This document shows, one piece after another, positions 29,331 to 38,228 of a stretch of DNA of 42,963 nucleotides; position 1 is the stretch's first letter; each line of letters starts with the position of its first letter. The DNA is taken from the NCBI RefSeq assembly GCF_001650715.1, contig NZ_LWQT01000053.1, forward strand, positions 1 to 42,963, in the 5' to 3' direction. The notes under the pieces were generated by a model. It was not told where the DNA came from. It saw only the letters and a list, made by a program, of their open reading frames with translations, and did not search any database. A program made the translations under genes and the position numbers. The DNA comes from Paramagnetospirillum marisnigri (GTDB taxonomy: Bacteria; Pseudomonadota; Alphaproteobacteria; Rhodospirillales; Magnetospirillaceae).

Positions 29331-30386
29331 TCAAACCTCCCGATTGGTGATGGCGACCATGCGGTCGAGAACGGCGGCGGCGGCCCCGCTATCCAATGCC
29401 TGTTCGGCCAGCCGGGCGCCCTGCGCCAGATCATCGGCCTTGCCCGCCACGATCAGGGCGGCGGCGGTGTTCAGCACCACGATGTCGCGATAGGCGCCCC
29501 TTTCCCCCGCCAGCACCGCCTTCAGCGCGGCGGCGTTGAGGGCGGCATCGCCGCCCTTCAACTGGTCGGGCGTGGCGCGGGCCAGCCCGGCCTGCTCCGG
29601 GGTGACGGTGAAGAGGCGAACCTCGCCGTTCTTGAGCTCGGCCACCTTGGAGGGGCCGGTGGTGGTCAACTCGTCCAACCCGTCGGTGCCATGCACCACC
29701 CAGGCATGCTCGGAGCCCAGCCGCCCCAGCACCCGGGCGATAGGCTCGACCCACTGCTCGGCGAAGACGCCCAGCACCTGACGGGTGGCACCCGCCGGAT
29801 TGGACAGCGGCCCCAGCAGATTGAAGATGGTCCGGGTTCCCAGCTCGACGCGGGGACCGCCCACATGGCGCATGGCGTTGTGGTGGCGCGGCGCCATCAG
29901 GAAGCCGATATTGTTCTCGAACAGGCATTCGCGCACCAGCGCCATGTCGGCATCGACCTTGATGCCGAGCGCGCCCAGCACGTCGGCGGAGCCCGACTTG
30001 GACGACAGCGCCCGATTGCCGTGCTTGGCCACCGGCACGCCACAGGCCGCCACCACGAAGGCGGCGGCGGTGGAGATGTTGAAGGTGCCCGAACCGTCGC
30101 CGCCGGTACCGCAGGTATCCACCGCGCCCGCCGGGGCGTCCACCTTGAGCGCCTTGGAGCGCATGATGCGCGCCGCGCCGCTGATTTCCTCCACCGTCTC
30201 GCCACGGACGCGCAGCGCCATCAGCAAGCCGCCGATCTGGGCAGGGGTGGCGTCGCCGGACATGATGACCTCGAACACCTCTTCGGCCTGGTCTTCCGAC
30301 AGGGTGGCGCCGACGGCGAGACGGCCCAGCACCTCCTTCATCAGGGCAAGGGTGGCGGGCGGATTGGGGGCGGGTGCGGTGCTCAT
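29331..30386 (-). CDS. trpD: Anthranilate phosphoribosyltransferase
   Basis: A 351-residue enzyme transferring phosphoribose to anthranilate. The PRPP site [14 protein letters not shown], the [16 protein letters not shown] segment and [11 protein letters not shown] are the family motifs. It overlaps trpG by one base (TGATG). Confidence 0.96.
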   Translation of the reverse strand: MSTAPAPNPPATLALMKEVLGRLAVGATLSEDQAEEVFEVIMSGDATPAQIGGLLMALRVRGETVEEISGAARIMRSKALKVDAPAGAVDTCGTGGDGSGTFNISTAAAFVVAACGVPVAKHGNRALSSKSGSADVLGALGIKVDADMALVRECLFENNIGFLMAPRHHNAMRHVGGPRVELGTRTIFNLLGPLSNPAGATRQVLGVFAEQWVEPIARVLGRLGSEHAWVVHGTDGLDELTTTGPSKVAELKNGEVRLFTVTPEQAGLARATPDQLKGGDAALNAAALKAVLAGERGAYRDIVVLNTAAALIVAGKADDLAQGARLAEQALDSGAAAAVLDRMVAITNREV

Positions 30387-30976
30387 CAGGCGGCGTTTCC
30401 GGTGCGGGTCGCGGTATGGTTCAGGAAATTGCGCAGCATGTCGTGGCCATGCTCGGTCTCGATGCTTTCGGGATGGAACTGCACCCCCCAGATGGGCAGG
30501 TCCTTGTGGACCAGTCCCATGACCAGCCCGTCCTCGGTCCAGGCGGAGGCATGCAGGCAGTCGGGGAAGCCGTCCTTCTCCACCACCAGGGAATGGTAGC
30601 GGGTGGCGCGGAACGGGCTGGGCAGTCCGGCGAAGACGCCGGTTCCGTCATGGATGATGGAATCGACCTTGCCATGCATGGGCTTGGGGGCGCGCACCAC
30701 CTTGCCGCCGAAGGCCTGGCCGATGGCCTGATGCCCCAGGCAGACGCCGAACAGCGGAATACGCCCGGCGGCGCGGCGGATCAGCTCCAGGCAGATGCCT
30801 GCGCGATCGGGATCGCAAGGACCGGGCGAGATGACGATGCCCTGGGGCGCCATGGCCAGGACCTGATCGACGGTCAGCGCGTCGTTACGCCGCACCTCCA
30901 CCTCGGCGCCCAATTCGCCCAGATAATGCCAGAGGTTATAGGTGAAGCTGTCGTAGTTATCGATCAGCAGGTACAT
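30386..30976 (-). CDS. trpG: Anthranilate synthase glutaminase component
   Basis: A 196-residue class I glutamine amidotransferase supplying ammonia to TrpE. The triad is Cys79 (GVCLGHQ), His168 and Glu170 (FHPESIET). The ATG at 30974-30976 was chosen because the family starts [15 protein letters not shown]; the upstream frame to 31081 is not conserved-looking. It could also serve p-aminobenzoate synthase (PabA), as many TrpG do. trpE is not adjacent; upstream is the divergent nhaA. Confidence 0.94.
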   Translation of the reverse strand: MYLLIDNYDSFTYNLWHYLGELGAEVEVRRNDALTVDQVLAMAPQGIVISPGPCDPDRAGICLELIRRAAGRIPLFGVCLGHQAIGQAFGGKVVRAPKPMHGKVDSIIHDGTGVFAGLPSPFRATRYHSLVVEKDGFPDCLHASAWTEDGLVMGLVHKDLPIWGVQFHPESIETEHGHDMLRNFLNHTATRTGNAA

Positions 30977-31107
30977 GGCGGCGGCAACTCTTCTCGGCTC
31001 GGGGCGGCCGCCTCGGCCGCCCGGGATTGGGCCGCACTTTATCAATGCCGTCGGCCTGCGTACAGACACAGCTTCACCCATTCGTGCACGGCTGCTACCC
31101 TGCCTGC

Positions 31108-32274
31108 ATGATGTCTCTTTCCAGACTTCGAGCCCTGCTGAGACATGACGCCGCCGGAGGCGTGGTGCTGATGGCCGCCGCCCTCGCCGCCATGGCCTTC
31201 GCCAATTCTCCGCTTCATTCCGTGTACGAGCATTTCCTGGAAACCCGCCTGTCGCTACAGGCGGGCGAGTTGGTCCTGGCCAAACCGCTGCACCATTGGG
31301 TCAATGACGGACTGATGGCGGTATTCTTCCTGATGGTCGGCCTCGAGATCAAGCGCGAGGTGCTGGAAGGCGAGCTGTCCAGCCTCAGGCAGGCCAGCCT
31401 GCCGCTGATCGCCGCCCTGGGCGGCATGGCGGCGCCCGCCCTGGTCTATCTGGCCGTGACCTGGGGCGATGCCGAGGCCATGCGCGGCTGGGCCATTCCC
31501 GCCGCCACCGACATCGCCTTCGCCGTGGGCGTGCTGGCCCTGGCGGGCAAGCGGGTGCCGCCCAGCCTGCGCATCTTCCTGCTGGCGCTGGCCATCATGG
31601 ACGACCTGGGCGCCATCGTGATCATCGCTTTGTTCTATACCGCCCAGTTGTCGGTCCCGGCCCTGGTGCTGGCCGCCCTGGCCCTGATGGCGCTGGCGGC
31701 CCTGAACCGCTCGGGCGTCACCGCCTTCGCCCCCTATGTGGTGGTGGGAGCGATCCTGTGGGCCTGCGTGCTGGAATCCGGCGTCCATGCCACCCTGGCG
31801 GGGGTGGCATTGGGGTTCGCCATCCCCTTGCGTGGAGGCGGCGGCCCCCATGCCTCGCCGTTGCGGGTGATGGAGCACGGCCTGCATCCCTGGGTGACCT
31901 TCGCCATCCTGCCGCTGTTCGCCTTTGCCAATGCCGGTGTCTTCCTGGGGCAGGTGAGCGCCGCCACCCTGGCCGATCCCATCACCGTTGGGGTTGCCGC
32001 CGGACTGTTCCTGGGCAAGCCGATCGGGGTGATGGCCGCGACCCTGGCGGCCATCGGTCTCGGCCTGGGCCGGATGCCCGCGGGCGCCAGCCTCGGGCAG
32101 TTTTTCGGAGTGGCGGTGCTGACCGGCATCGGCTTCACCATGAGCCTGTTCATCGGCACCCTGGCCTTCGATGGCATCCAGCACGACAATGCCATCCGGC
32201 TGGGGGTCCTGGGCGGCTCGCTGGCCTCGGCGGTTCTGGGCAGCCTGCTGCTGGCCCGCCGCCCCGCTACGTGA
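31108..32274 (+). CDS. nhaA: Na+/H+ antiporter NhaA
   Basis: A 388-residue antiporter, the same length as E. coli NhaA, with about 12 membrane helices. Signature residues: Asp135 in [13 protein letters not shown] and Asp165/Asp166 in [16 protein letters not shown], with the Lys in LFLGKPIGV matching the TM10 lysine. The start is one of two adjacent ATGs (31108 or 31111); neither has a clear ribosome binding site. It is divergent from trpG (131 bases between starts). Confidence 0.95.
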   Translation: MMSLSRLRALLRHDAAGGVVLMAAALAAMAFANSPLHSVYEHFLETRLSLQAGELVLAKPLHHWVNDGLMAVFFLMVGLEIKREVLEGELSSLRQASLPLIAALGGMAAPALVYLAVTWGDAEAMRGWAIPAATDIAFAVGVLALAGKRVPPSLRIFLLALAIMDDLGAIVIIALFYTAQLSVPALVLAALALMALAALNRSGVTAFAPYVVVGAILWACVLESGVHATLAGVALGFAIPLRGGGGPHASPLRVMEHGLHPWVTFAILPLFAFANAGVFLGQVSAATLADPITVGVAAGLFLGKPIGVMAATLAAIGLGLGRMPAGASLGQFFGVAVLTGIGFTMSLFIGTLAFDGIQHDNAIRLGVLGGSLASAVLGSLLLARRPAT

Positions 32275-32329
32275 TGCCCCCGCTGCCTGATGCGTTGCCA
32301 ATCCCCCATCGAGATGCCATGATTCGGCC

Positions 32330-32830
32330 ATGGCGAAGAAAAACGTCTCAGCGGTAGCGCAAGCCAGAGCGGCGGCGGCGGCCAAGAAAGGCGGCGGTGG
32401 CGGTGGCATCAACAAGGGCGTGGTGCTGGCCATCCTGGCCGCCCTGGTGCCGTTTTCGCTGCCCACGGCGGTGCTGATCTTCTTCACCATGCTGCCCACC
32501 CTGGGCTCGTGGGCCACCGAGAAAGGCCCCAACAAATACGCCTTCCTGTGCGTCGGCGGCCTGAACTTCGCCGGGGTGTTCCCCTATCTGTTCGGCTTAT
32601 GGTTCGGCGTCCATACCCTGGACGAGGCCCTGCGGCTGGTGACCGACCCGGTGATGCTGATGGTGGCCTATGGCTGCGCCGCCATCGGCTGGGGCATCTA
32701 TGCCGCCATGCCGCCCATGGTGGCCAGCTATCTGGCCGCCAGCGGCCAGCGCCGGGTCAATGCCCTGAAAGCCGCCCAGAAGAAGCTGGTGGAGGAATGG
32801 GGCGACGAAGTGGCCAAGAAGGGCGGTTAA
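32330..32830 (+). CDS. Inner-membrane protein of unknown function
   Basis: A 166-residue protein. It has a Lys/Ala/Gly-rich N-terminus (1-27, including a run of six glycines), then four likely membrane segments: about 29-52, 71-95, 105-125 and one around 125-135 that may be reentrant. The C-terminal tail is amphipathic and charged (NALKAAQKKLVEEWGDEVAKK). I do not recognise a named family. It follows nhaA by 55 bases and may share its transcript. Confidence 0.75.
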   Translation: MAKKNVSAVAQARAAAAAKKGGGGGGINKGVVLAILAALVPFSLPTAVLIFFTMLPTLGSWATEKGPNKYAFLCVGGLNFAGVFPYLFGLWFGVHTLDEALRLVTDPVMLMVAYGCAAIGWGIYAAMPPMVASYLAASGQRRVNALKAAQKKLVEEWGDEVAKKGG

Positions 32831-32844
32831 GACAAAGAAATGGA

Positions 32845-32865
32845 CCGGTCCCTCTCGGGAACCGG
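32845..32865. terminator. Hairpin between convergent genes
   Basis: CCGGTCCC pairs with GGGAACCGG (one mismatch) around a TCTC loop, followed by CCCTTTGC on the plus strand. The T run is weak. Its position between the converging 32330-32830 gene and rpoH fits a terminator for either or both. Confidence 0.45.
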
Positions 32866-32890
32866 CCCTTTGCACTGGTTCACGGCCTTA

Positions 32891-33784
32891 TCAACAGCGC
32901 AACGTCCCGACCTCCTGGGCGGCGGCGGCGCTTTTCACCGACTTCTGCAGCTTCTCGAAGGCGCGGACCTCGATCTGGCGCACCCGCTCGCGCGAGATGC
33001 CGTAATGCTGCGACAGATCCTCCAGCGTGGCGGGATCATCGGTCAGGCGGCGCTTGGTCAGGATGGCGCGTTCGCGATCGTTGAGCCCGGCCAGGGCGGC
33101 CGTCAGCATCTGACGGCGCTGCCCCAGTTCCTCGCGCTCGCCCAGCTCGGTTTCCTGGTCCTCGTGATCGTCCACCAGCCAGTCCTGCCACTCGCCTTCG
33201 CCCTCGGCCCGCACCGGGGCATTGAGGGAATGGTCGGGGCTGGCGAGGCGCCGGTTCATGTTGATCACCTCTTCCGGGGTGACGTCGAGATTGTGGGCGA
33301 TCTTGGCCACATTCTCGGCCGACATGTCGCCTTCCTCGATGGCCTGCATCTGGCCCTTGAGCTTGCGCAGGTTGAAGAACAGCTTCTTCTGGGCGGCGGT
33401 GGTGCCCATCTTCACCAGCGACCAGGAATGCAGGATATATTCCTGGATGGCGGCGCGAATCCACCACATGGCATAGGTGGCGAGGCGGAAGCCACGTTCC
33501 GGGTCAAAGCGGCGCACCGCCTGCATCATGCCCACATTGCCTTCCGAGATCAGCTCGCCCAAGGGCAGGCCATAGCCGCGATAGCCCATGGCGATCTTGG
33601 CCACCAGCCGCAGATGGCTGGTCACCAGCTTGTCGGCCGAGGCGATATCGCCGTGCTCGCGGAAGCGCTTGGCCAGCTGGTATTCCTCTTCCGGCGGCAG
33701 CATGGGGAATTTGCGGATGTCCTGGAGATAACGGGTCAGGTTGCCCTCGGGGGCAAGCGACAGACTGGAAGCAATCGCCGTCAT
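32891..33784 (-). CDS. rpoH: Heat-shock sigma factor RpoH (sigma32)
   Basis: A 297-residue sigma70-family factor from the ATG at 33782-33784. GAGGAG lies seven bases upstream; a second ATG six bases earlier sits too close to it. Region 2 has GNVGMMQAVRRFDPERGFRLATYAMWWIR. The RpoH box QKKLFFNLR is at 132-140, and region 4 ends ISRERVRQIEVRAFEKL. It directs transcription of heat-shock genes and in E. coli is degraded by FtsH, which is also encoded here. Confidence 0.96.
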   Translation of the reverse strand: MTAIASSLSLAPEGNLTRYLQDIRKFPMLPPEEEYQLAKRFREHGDIASADKLVTSHLRLVAKIAMGYRGYGLPLGELISEGNVGMMQAVRRFDPERGFRLATYAMWWIRAAIQEYILHSWSLVKMGTTAAQKKLFFNLRKLKGQMQAIEEGDMSAENVAKIAHNLDVTPEEVINMNRRLASPDHSLNAPVRAEGEGEWQDWLVDDHEDQETELGEREELGQRRQMLTAALAGLNDRERAILTKRRLTDDPATLEDLSQHYGISRERVRQIEVRAFEKLQKSVKSAAAAQEVGTLRC

Positions 33785-33833
33785 GGTCATTCTCCTCTTC
33801 CGACATGGAGGGTCTTCCCTCGTTTCCCGTCCC

Positions 33834-33850
33834 GGCGCCGGAGAGGCGCC
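33834..33850. promoter_or_regulatory. GC-rich hairpin in the rpoH leader
   Basis: Two copies of GGCGCC (33834-33839 and 33845-33850) flank five bases, giving a strong hairpin about 50 bases upstream of the rpoH start. A possible sigma70-type promoter (TTAGAG at 33926-33931, TATACT at 33904-33909, minus strand) overlaps the rluD stop, which would place this hairpin in the 5' UTR. Whether it affects translation is unknown. Confidence 0.35.
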
Positions 33851-33916
33851 CTTGGTCGGCAATGTCGTTCCATAAGAAAAAGAATGTCACAGCACCGCGC
33901 TCAAGTATAGGGATTT

Positions 33917-34891
33917 TTATATAGCCTCTAAGGTTGAGATAAGGCCCGCCAAATCCGCAGGCATACTGCTTTCGAACCGAATCCTACTTCCTTTGGTCGG
34001 GTGATCGAAGCCAAGAAGATAGGCGTGGAGAGCCTGACGAGAGAAATCGGCTAATGCCATTCGCACCGGCTCGGGCAGCGCCTTCAACCGTCCGGCACGG
34101 CTGCGGCCATAGGCGGGGTCCCCCACCAGCGGATAGCCCAGACTGGTCATGTGGACCCGGATCTGGTGGGTGCGCCCGGTGGCGAGGCGGCATTCCACCA
34201 GGCTGACGGCACCGCCGCCGAAGGTCTTCAGCACCTGATAGCGGGTCAGCGCCGGCTTGCCGCCACCCTTGACCACCGCCATCTTCTTGCGGTCATGGGG
34301 GTTGCGGCCGATATTGCCCTCGATCTCGCCCTTGGGCGGGTTGGGCAGGCCCCAGACCAGGGCGCGATAGGCACGCTCCAGGCTGTGGGCGGCGAACTGT
34401 TCCGACAGCGAGCGATGGGCGATATCGGTCTTGGCCGCCACCATCAGGCCGCTGGTGTCCTTGTCCAGGCGATGGACGATGCCCGGCCGCCGCACCCCAC
34501 CGATTCCGGCCAGGGAATCGCCGCAATGGGCCAGCAGGGCATTGACCAGGGTGGCGTCGGGATTGCCCGGCGCCGGATGAACCACCATTCCGGCGGGCTT
34601 GTTGATGACGATCAGATCGGCATCCTCGTAGACCACGTCGAGGGCGATATCCTGGGGTTCGGGCTCGGCCGGGGCGTCGGGCGGCACCCCCACCGAGAAG
34701 ATTTGGCCGGGTTTGACCCTGTGCGAGGGGTCGGCTATGGTGGCGCCCGCCGAAACCACCTGCCCGTCCTCGATCAGCGCCTTGATGCGGGTGCGCGACA
34801 GATCGGGAAGCTGCCCGGCCAGCCATTTGTCGAGACGGGCACCGGCTTCCTCGGGGGCAACCGGCCTGGGATCGAGTTGGGTCTGGGTCAC
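33917..34891 (-). CDS. rluD: 23S rRNA pseudouridine synthase, RluD family
   Basis: A 324-residue protein from the GTG at 34889-34891. The N-terminal S4 domain (about 18-70) binds RNA. The catalytic domain carries INKPAGMVVHPAPG and the HRLDKDTSG motif, with the catalytic Asp at 143, and ends with RTHQIRVH and YLLGFDHP segments. RluD or the close paralogue RluC cannot be fully separated by eye, but the S4 domain and motifs favour RluD. Upstream frame extension to 35002 lacks a better start. Confidence 0.88.
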   Translation of the reverse strand: MTQTQLDPRPVAPEEAGARLDKWLAGQLPDLSRTRIKALIEDGQVVSAGATIADPSHRVKPGQIFSVGVPPDAPAEPEPQDIALDVVYEDADLIVINKPAGMVVHPAPGNPDATLVNALLAHCGDSLAGIGGVRRPGIVHRLDKDTSGLMVAAKTDIAHRSLSEQFAAHSLERAYRALVWGLPNPPKGEIEGNIGRNPHDRKKMAVVKGGGKPALTRYQVLKTFGGGAVSLVECRLATGRTHQIRVHMTSLGYPLVGDPAYGRSRAGRLKALPEPVRMALADFSRQALHAYLLGFDHPTKGSRIRFESSMPADLAGLISTLEAI

Positions 34892-34955
34892 GGTGCTCGG
34901 TTTTCCTTCATGGCCGATCCGCCCGGATCGGCGAACACGGATTGAAGCGCAGCCC

Positions 34956-35285
34956 ATGAAAGCGATCAAGGCATTGGTGGTGTTCCTCGGCATCCTGCTC
35001 ATGGCGGGGCTGGGCCTGATGGGCTATGGCCTGTTCGCCAAGAAGGCCCAGTACAAGGGCATGGCCGCCCCCGCCCCGGCCGCCAGCGCCCCCGCCAGCG
35101 CCGATTTCGGCACCGTCGCCATTCCGGTGCCCGCGGGCAGCCGCATCGAACAGGTGACGGCGGCGGGCGAACGGGTGGTGTTGCGCCTTTCCGGCGCCGG
35201 CCCCGACCGGCTGCTGGTGCTGGACCCCGCCCAAGGCCGGGTGGTGGGCGGCTTCGTGCTCGCCCCGGAACCCCAGGTGCGCTGA
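34956..35285 (+). CDS. Small single-pass membrane protein, unknown
   Basis: A 109-residue protein. A membrane helix at about 5-28 (KALVVFLGILLMAGLGLMGYG) is followed by an Ala/Pro linker and a small periplasmic domain. That domain carries VAIPVPAGSRIEQV, VLRLSG and LLVLDPAQGRVVGGF, suggesting a beta-rich fold. Similar proteins occur in alphaproteobacteria (DUF6476-like, tentative). It is divergent from rluD and overlaps the JAMM gene by one base (TGATG). Confidence 0.65.
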   Translation: MKAIKALVVFLGILLMAGLGLMGYGLFAKKAQYKGMAAPAPAASAPASADFGTVAIPVPAGSRIEQVTAAGERVVLRLSGAGPDRLLVLDPAQGRVVGGFVLAPEPQVR

Positions 35286-35755
35286 TGCTGGTGATGACGG
35301 CGGCACAGTTGGCCGTCATCGCCCAGGCGGCCGAAGCCGCCTATCCCCGCGAATGCTGCGGCCTGTTGATCGGCAGCGGCCAACGCGTCGTCCGGGTCTC
35401 GCGACTGATGGAGGCTGCCAATCTGCTGGCCGACCAGCGGCCCGACCGCTTCGAGTTGGACCCCCGCATCCGCTTTCAGGCCGAACGCGAATTGCGCGGC
35501 GGCCGCGAACGCATCGTCGGCCATTGGCACTCCCACCCCGACGCCCCGCCCCTGCCCTCGACCACCGACCTGGAGCAGGCCTGGGAACCCGAGATGATCT
35601 GGCTGATCGCCGCCGTGGCCCGATCCCCCGACGGCCGCCCGCGCATGGTCGAGGCCCTGGCCCACCGCCTCGACCGCGACACCGGGCGCAGCCGCCCGGT
35701 CCCCCTGCGGATCGCGGAAAAAAGTGCTTGCCAGGGCAAGGGCTTTCCGACATAA
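35285..35755 (+). CDS. JAMM/MPN-domain metallopeptidase
   Basis: A 156-residue JAB1/MPN protein. The JAMM zinc site is complete: Glu23 (PRECCG), then His82 and His84 in HSHP, Ser92 and Asp95 in the HxH-x7-S-x2-D pattern. The family deubiquitinates in eukaryotes; bacterial members process ubiquitin-like or sulfur-carrier proteins, often with MoaD/ThiS-like partners. Here no E1-like or ThiS-like gene is adjacent. ATG at 35285 or 35294 could start it. Its last codons contain the tRNA-Glu promoter. Confidence 0.85.
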   Translation: MLVMTAAQLAVIAQAAEAAYPRECCGLLIGSGQRVVRVSRLMEAANLLADQRPDRFELDPRIRFQAERELRGGRERIVGHWHSHPDAPPLPSTTDLEQAWEPEMIWLIAAVARSPDGRPRMVEALAHRLDRDTGRSRPVPLRIAEKSACQGKGFPT

Positions 35756-35756
35756 A
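35728..35756 (+). promoter_or_regulatory. Putative tRNA-Glu promoter inside the JAMM gene 3' end
   Basis: TTGCCA (35728-35733), a 17-base spacer, then CATAAA (35751-35756), with start expected near 35763, fourteen bases before the tRNA. The -10 overlaps the stop codon of the JAMM gene. Confidence 0.5.
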
Positions 35757-35776
35757 GCGGGCCTCGCGCCTCTTGC

Positions 35777-35852
35777 GTCCCCATCGTCTAGAGGCCTAGG
35801 ACACCGCCCTCTCACGGCGGTAACCGGGGTTCGAATCCCCGTGGGGACGCCA
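35777..35852 (+). tRNA. tRNA-Glu(CTC)
   Basis: 76 bases with CCA encoded. Acceptor GTCCCCA pairs with TGGGGAC. The anticodon stem CCGCC/GGCGG holds loop CTCTCAC with anticodon CTC, and the T-arm is CGGGGTTCGAATCCCCG. All stems are complete. It marks the left boundary of the accessory region on its 3' side. I found no duplicate of its 3' end (attR) to the right within the window. Confidence 0.97.
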
Positions 35853-35962
35853 TGCGATTTACCCGCCGAATCCGTTGGTTGTGATATCACGACCAAATGG
35901 TGTCCCGCAAGGTGAGCTTGCATTGGAGAGGCGCGGAAATACCAATGACATAAGCAAAAAGA

Positions 35963-36033
35963 CCGCTAACCCTGAGGATTAGCGGCCTGCCGTTACCGGC
36001 TAAGAAGATCGTTTGGCGACCTTTTTCTTAGCC
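35963..36033. repeat. Two hairpins downstream of tRNA-Glu
   Basis: CCGCTAA/TTAGCGG (35963-35985, loop 9) and GGCTAAGAA/TTCTTAGCC (35998-36033, loop 18) stand in tandem in the 279-base gap between the tRNA and the helix-turn-helix gene. The second is followed by no T run. They might end tRNA transcription or mark an integration or operator region. The rest of the gap has no gene. Confidence 0.5.
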
Positions 36034-36131
36034 CAGGCAGGTCGAAGTGTCAACGGAAAACCATGAGTTTTCCGAACGGGCTAGCTCGTCCTTTTCTCCT
36101 GTCGTCATCCGCGCCCCTCGCAGGAGGGACG

Positions 36132-37277
36132 ATGACCTATGGCCATGTGCGAGGACATTTTGAGCCGCGATCAGACGCTATAAGCACCGAGGCACCACCA
36201 TCGCCTCGGCAACGGATGCAGACCGCGCTGGCGGCAGCAGCCGGAAAGTGGCGGGCGAAGCAGGAGGCCCAGCGTCGACCGATGCGGCCCGGAGAATTGG
36301 AGGCCCTGGAAGCCGAGTGGCATGACCAGGCCGAGCGGTCATTGCGGGCCAGGGAGGCTCAGCGCCAGGGCAAACGCACAAAACGGGCACGCGACACCAA
36401 CCCCGCACCGCCGGAGACCAAGCTCTGGTCGAAGCCCATGAGCCTACAGGCGGCGACCGATACCCGCCTGACAATGGGGGCCAGACTGGCGCTTCAGGCG
36501 ATTAGATCGCTTACCGCTCGCTCGAAACGGGTAAGCCGCAACGGCTTGGCCGTGCTGCTGGGGGTCAGCCCCCGAACGATCCAGAGATATATCCATCTGC
36601 TGAAATATCGTGGCTACATCCAAACTCGCCTGATCACCAACCGCGATGGATGGGTAATCGGTCAGATTATTGAGATTACCGAGAAAGTGCTGCCCCCTCA
36701 CCATCGCCCACGCCGATCCGAGACCATGGCTGACGGCTTGGCTCGTTGCGTGAGCCACCACGAAAAAACCGTGAGCATAGGGGAGACAGGATCGTCCCAC
36801 AGTGAGTCTAAATACCAAAACTATATAGAGATATCGCCTCGGAAAAACATATCAACGGGCCATTCCTGCGTCACCCAGAAGCAAGGAAACATCCCCTCGG
36901 AGGATACAATGAATTCCAGGCAGTACGAGTATGGCAGTCCTGAACTCCGTAGCCGGGTAAAGGCGCTATTATCCAAGCCATCCCCCTACACAACCAGAGT
37001 CAGAGCAAAAGCTGTCGCTTTGCTTTACGCAACAAATTCCAATCGCTTTATATGCCCTCGAACAGACTTCGTCCCTGGTCTACTAGGGCCAAGGCCCAAA
37101 GGCACTCGCGCAGATTCACTGATTCTTGATGACCTAAAAACGGCAATAACTACTGGTCGCATTAGTATCGAGGAGATTCGCAGCATCCTGTCTGAATTGT
37201 TTGGCCTTGATTGCGCATATTCGTGGGATGCGGACTTTTTTGAATTGATGGATTTGTTTAATCAGGCCAATTCGTGA
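36132..37277 (+). CDS. Helix-turn-helix protein, replication-initiator-like
   Basis: A 381-residue protein from the ATG at 36132 (AGGAGG four bases upstream; the frame is open from 36063). The N-terminus is basic and Gln/Arg-rich, with a probable coiled coil. A winged-helix region at about 112-185 carries SRNGLAVLLGVSPRTIQRYI and a following LLKYRGYIQTRLI wing. The C-terminal half (from about 225) is encoded by clearly more AT-rich DNA and has no motif I recognise. Such layouts occur in plasmid and phage replication or regulatory proteins; I cannot name the family. It opens the accessory module after tRNA-Glu. Confidence 0.7.
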   Translation: MTYGHVRGHFEPRSDAISTEAPPSPRQRMQTALAAAAGKWRAKQEAQRRPMRPGELEALEAEWHDQAERSLRAREAQRQGKRTKRARDTNPAPPETKLWSKPMSLQAATDTRLTMGARLALQAIRSLTARSKRVSRNGLAVLLGVSPRTIQRYIHLLKYRGYIQTRLITNRDGWVIGQIIEITEKVLPPHHRPRRSETMADGLARCVSHHEKTVSIGETGSSHSESKYQNYIEISPRKNISTGHSCVTQKQGNIPSEDTMNSRQYEYGSPELRSRVKALLSKPSPYTTRVRAKAVALLYATNSNRFICPRTDFVPGLLGPRPKGTRADSLILDDLKTAITTGRISIEEIRSILSELFGLDCAYSWDADFFELMDLFNQANS

Positions 37278-37301
37278 ATTCCCCTCCCACACACAAACGG
37301 A

Positions 37302-37527
37302 ACGCCCCTCGTCGGGGCGTACCCCTCCCCGGCCCTCCCCGCCATATGCGGGGAGGGAGCAAAATCGGTGTGGCGCTGTTCGCGCCACAACCTGATGAGC
37401 TAAGGGGCTTTCAGCCCGCTCGCGCGGTCAATGGGCAAGCGCCGGGCGATGCCCGTCGCCAGGGGCCGGGATGCCCCAAAAATCTGCAAGCAGATCGGCG
37501 CAAGCGCCGCCCTCCGGGTTTTGGGAG
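37302..37527. repeat. Cluster of consecutive hairpins
   Basis: At least eight stem-loops follow one another. ACGCCCC/GGGGCGT (37302-37320). A perfect 10-bp stem with a five-base loop (37333-37357). TGTGGCGC/GCGCCACA (37369-37389). GGGCT/AGCCC inside GAGC/GCTC (37397-37421). CGGGC/GCCCG (37443-37455). GGGGC/GCCCC (37462-37477). ATCTGC/GCAGAT (37482-37495). CGGCGC/GCGCCG (37496-37509), directly abutting the previous one. CCCAAAA (37475-37481) can also pair with TTTTGGG (37519-37525), closing the last two into a branched structure; this competes with part of the 37462-37477 stem. The cluster lies between two genes of the accessory module. A structured RNA, a replication or transfer origin, or a protein-binding array are possible. 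Confidence 0.8.
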
Positions 37528-37615
37528 CTACCCCGCCCGCCCCCTGTCCCTTGACCTTGCTACCCCCGATTTCACGACGAGGAAAAGGTGCGAAACCCAC
37601 TCGGAGGACAGGATC

Positions 37616-38218
37616 ATGAGCTTCACCATTGGTAACGGCTGGGATGCCGATTTTGGTTATTTCAGCATGCGCGGCCGCAGGGCTGTTGGAAGGCGGCTTC
37701 ACCCAGCCTGCGAGCGGGCGCGCGCCTATGACCTCCCGGAAGGCTTCCTGCCCGGCCAATGGCACAAATGGCACGTCCTGAAGTCAGTACGCCGGAGCAG
37801 GACTTTCCGGCCAAAGATCGAAGATGCCCGGCAGCGACTATTCTATCGCGCCATGAACCGGAACCCGATGTATTACAGCAATATCGCCAAGCGTCCAGCA
37901 GGCGCCTTGCGCCTCGGTTATACCTGGGACTGGCGTAAACCCGCGAAGCCCGACCCCGACCAGATCAAGGAAGACCACTCCCCCCGCCAGATCATCGTCG
38001 AGGTGTCGGCCGAGACCGCTCGTCTGCTCGCCGAACTGGCCACCTGGTGCACTGAAGCCGACCAGGCCAACAAAAGTTGCACCTCCCATGGCCCCCTGAC
38101 CGTTGACGGCCTGGTCGCCATGCTGGTGGAGGACGCCGCCATGGTGGTGTCCCGGCCAGGCTCTTGGGAAGGCGCAAACATGGCTCAGGTCTTCGCGTCT
38201 CACGGCTATCAGGTTTAG
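37616..38218 (+). CDS. Unknown protein of the accessory module
   Basis: A 200-residue protein with GGAGG eight bases before the ATG. The N-terminal half is basic and Trp/Tyr-rich (WDADFGYFSMRGRRAVGRRL, YYSNIAKRPAGALRLGYTWDW). The C-terminal half starts PRQIIVEVSAETARLLAELATW and continues VDGLVAMLVEDAAMVV, which look like helical segments. No membrane helix, no signal peptide, no named family. It is ten bases upstream of the next gene and preceded by the hairpin cluster. Confidence 0.65.
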   Translation: MSFTIGNGWDADFGYFSMRGRRAVGRRLHPACERARAYDLPEGFLPGQWHKWHVLKSVRRSRTFRPKIEDARQRLFYRAMNRNPMYYSNIAKRPAGALRLGYTWDWRKPAKPDPDQIKEDHSPRQIIVEVSAETARLLAELATWCTEADQANKSCTSHGPLTVDGLVAMLVEDAAMVVSRPGSWEGANMAQVFASHGYQV

Positions 38219-38228
38219 GGAGGCGGCC

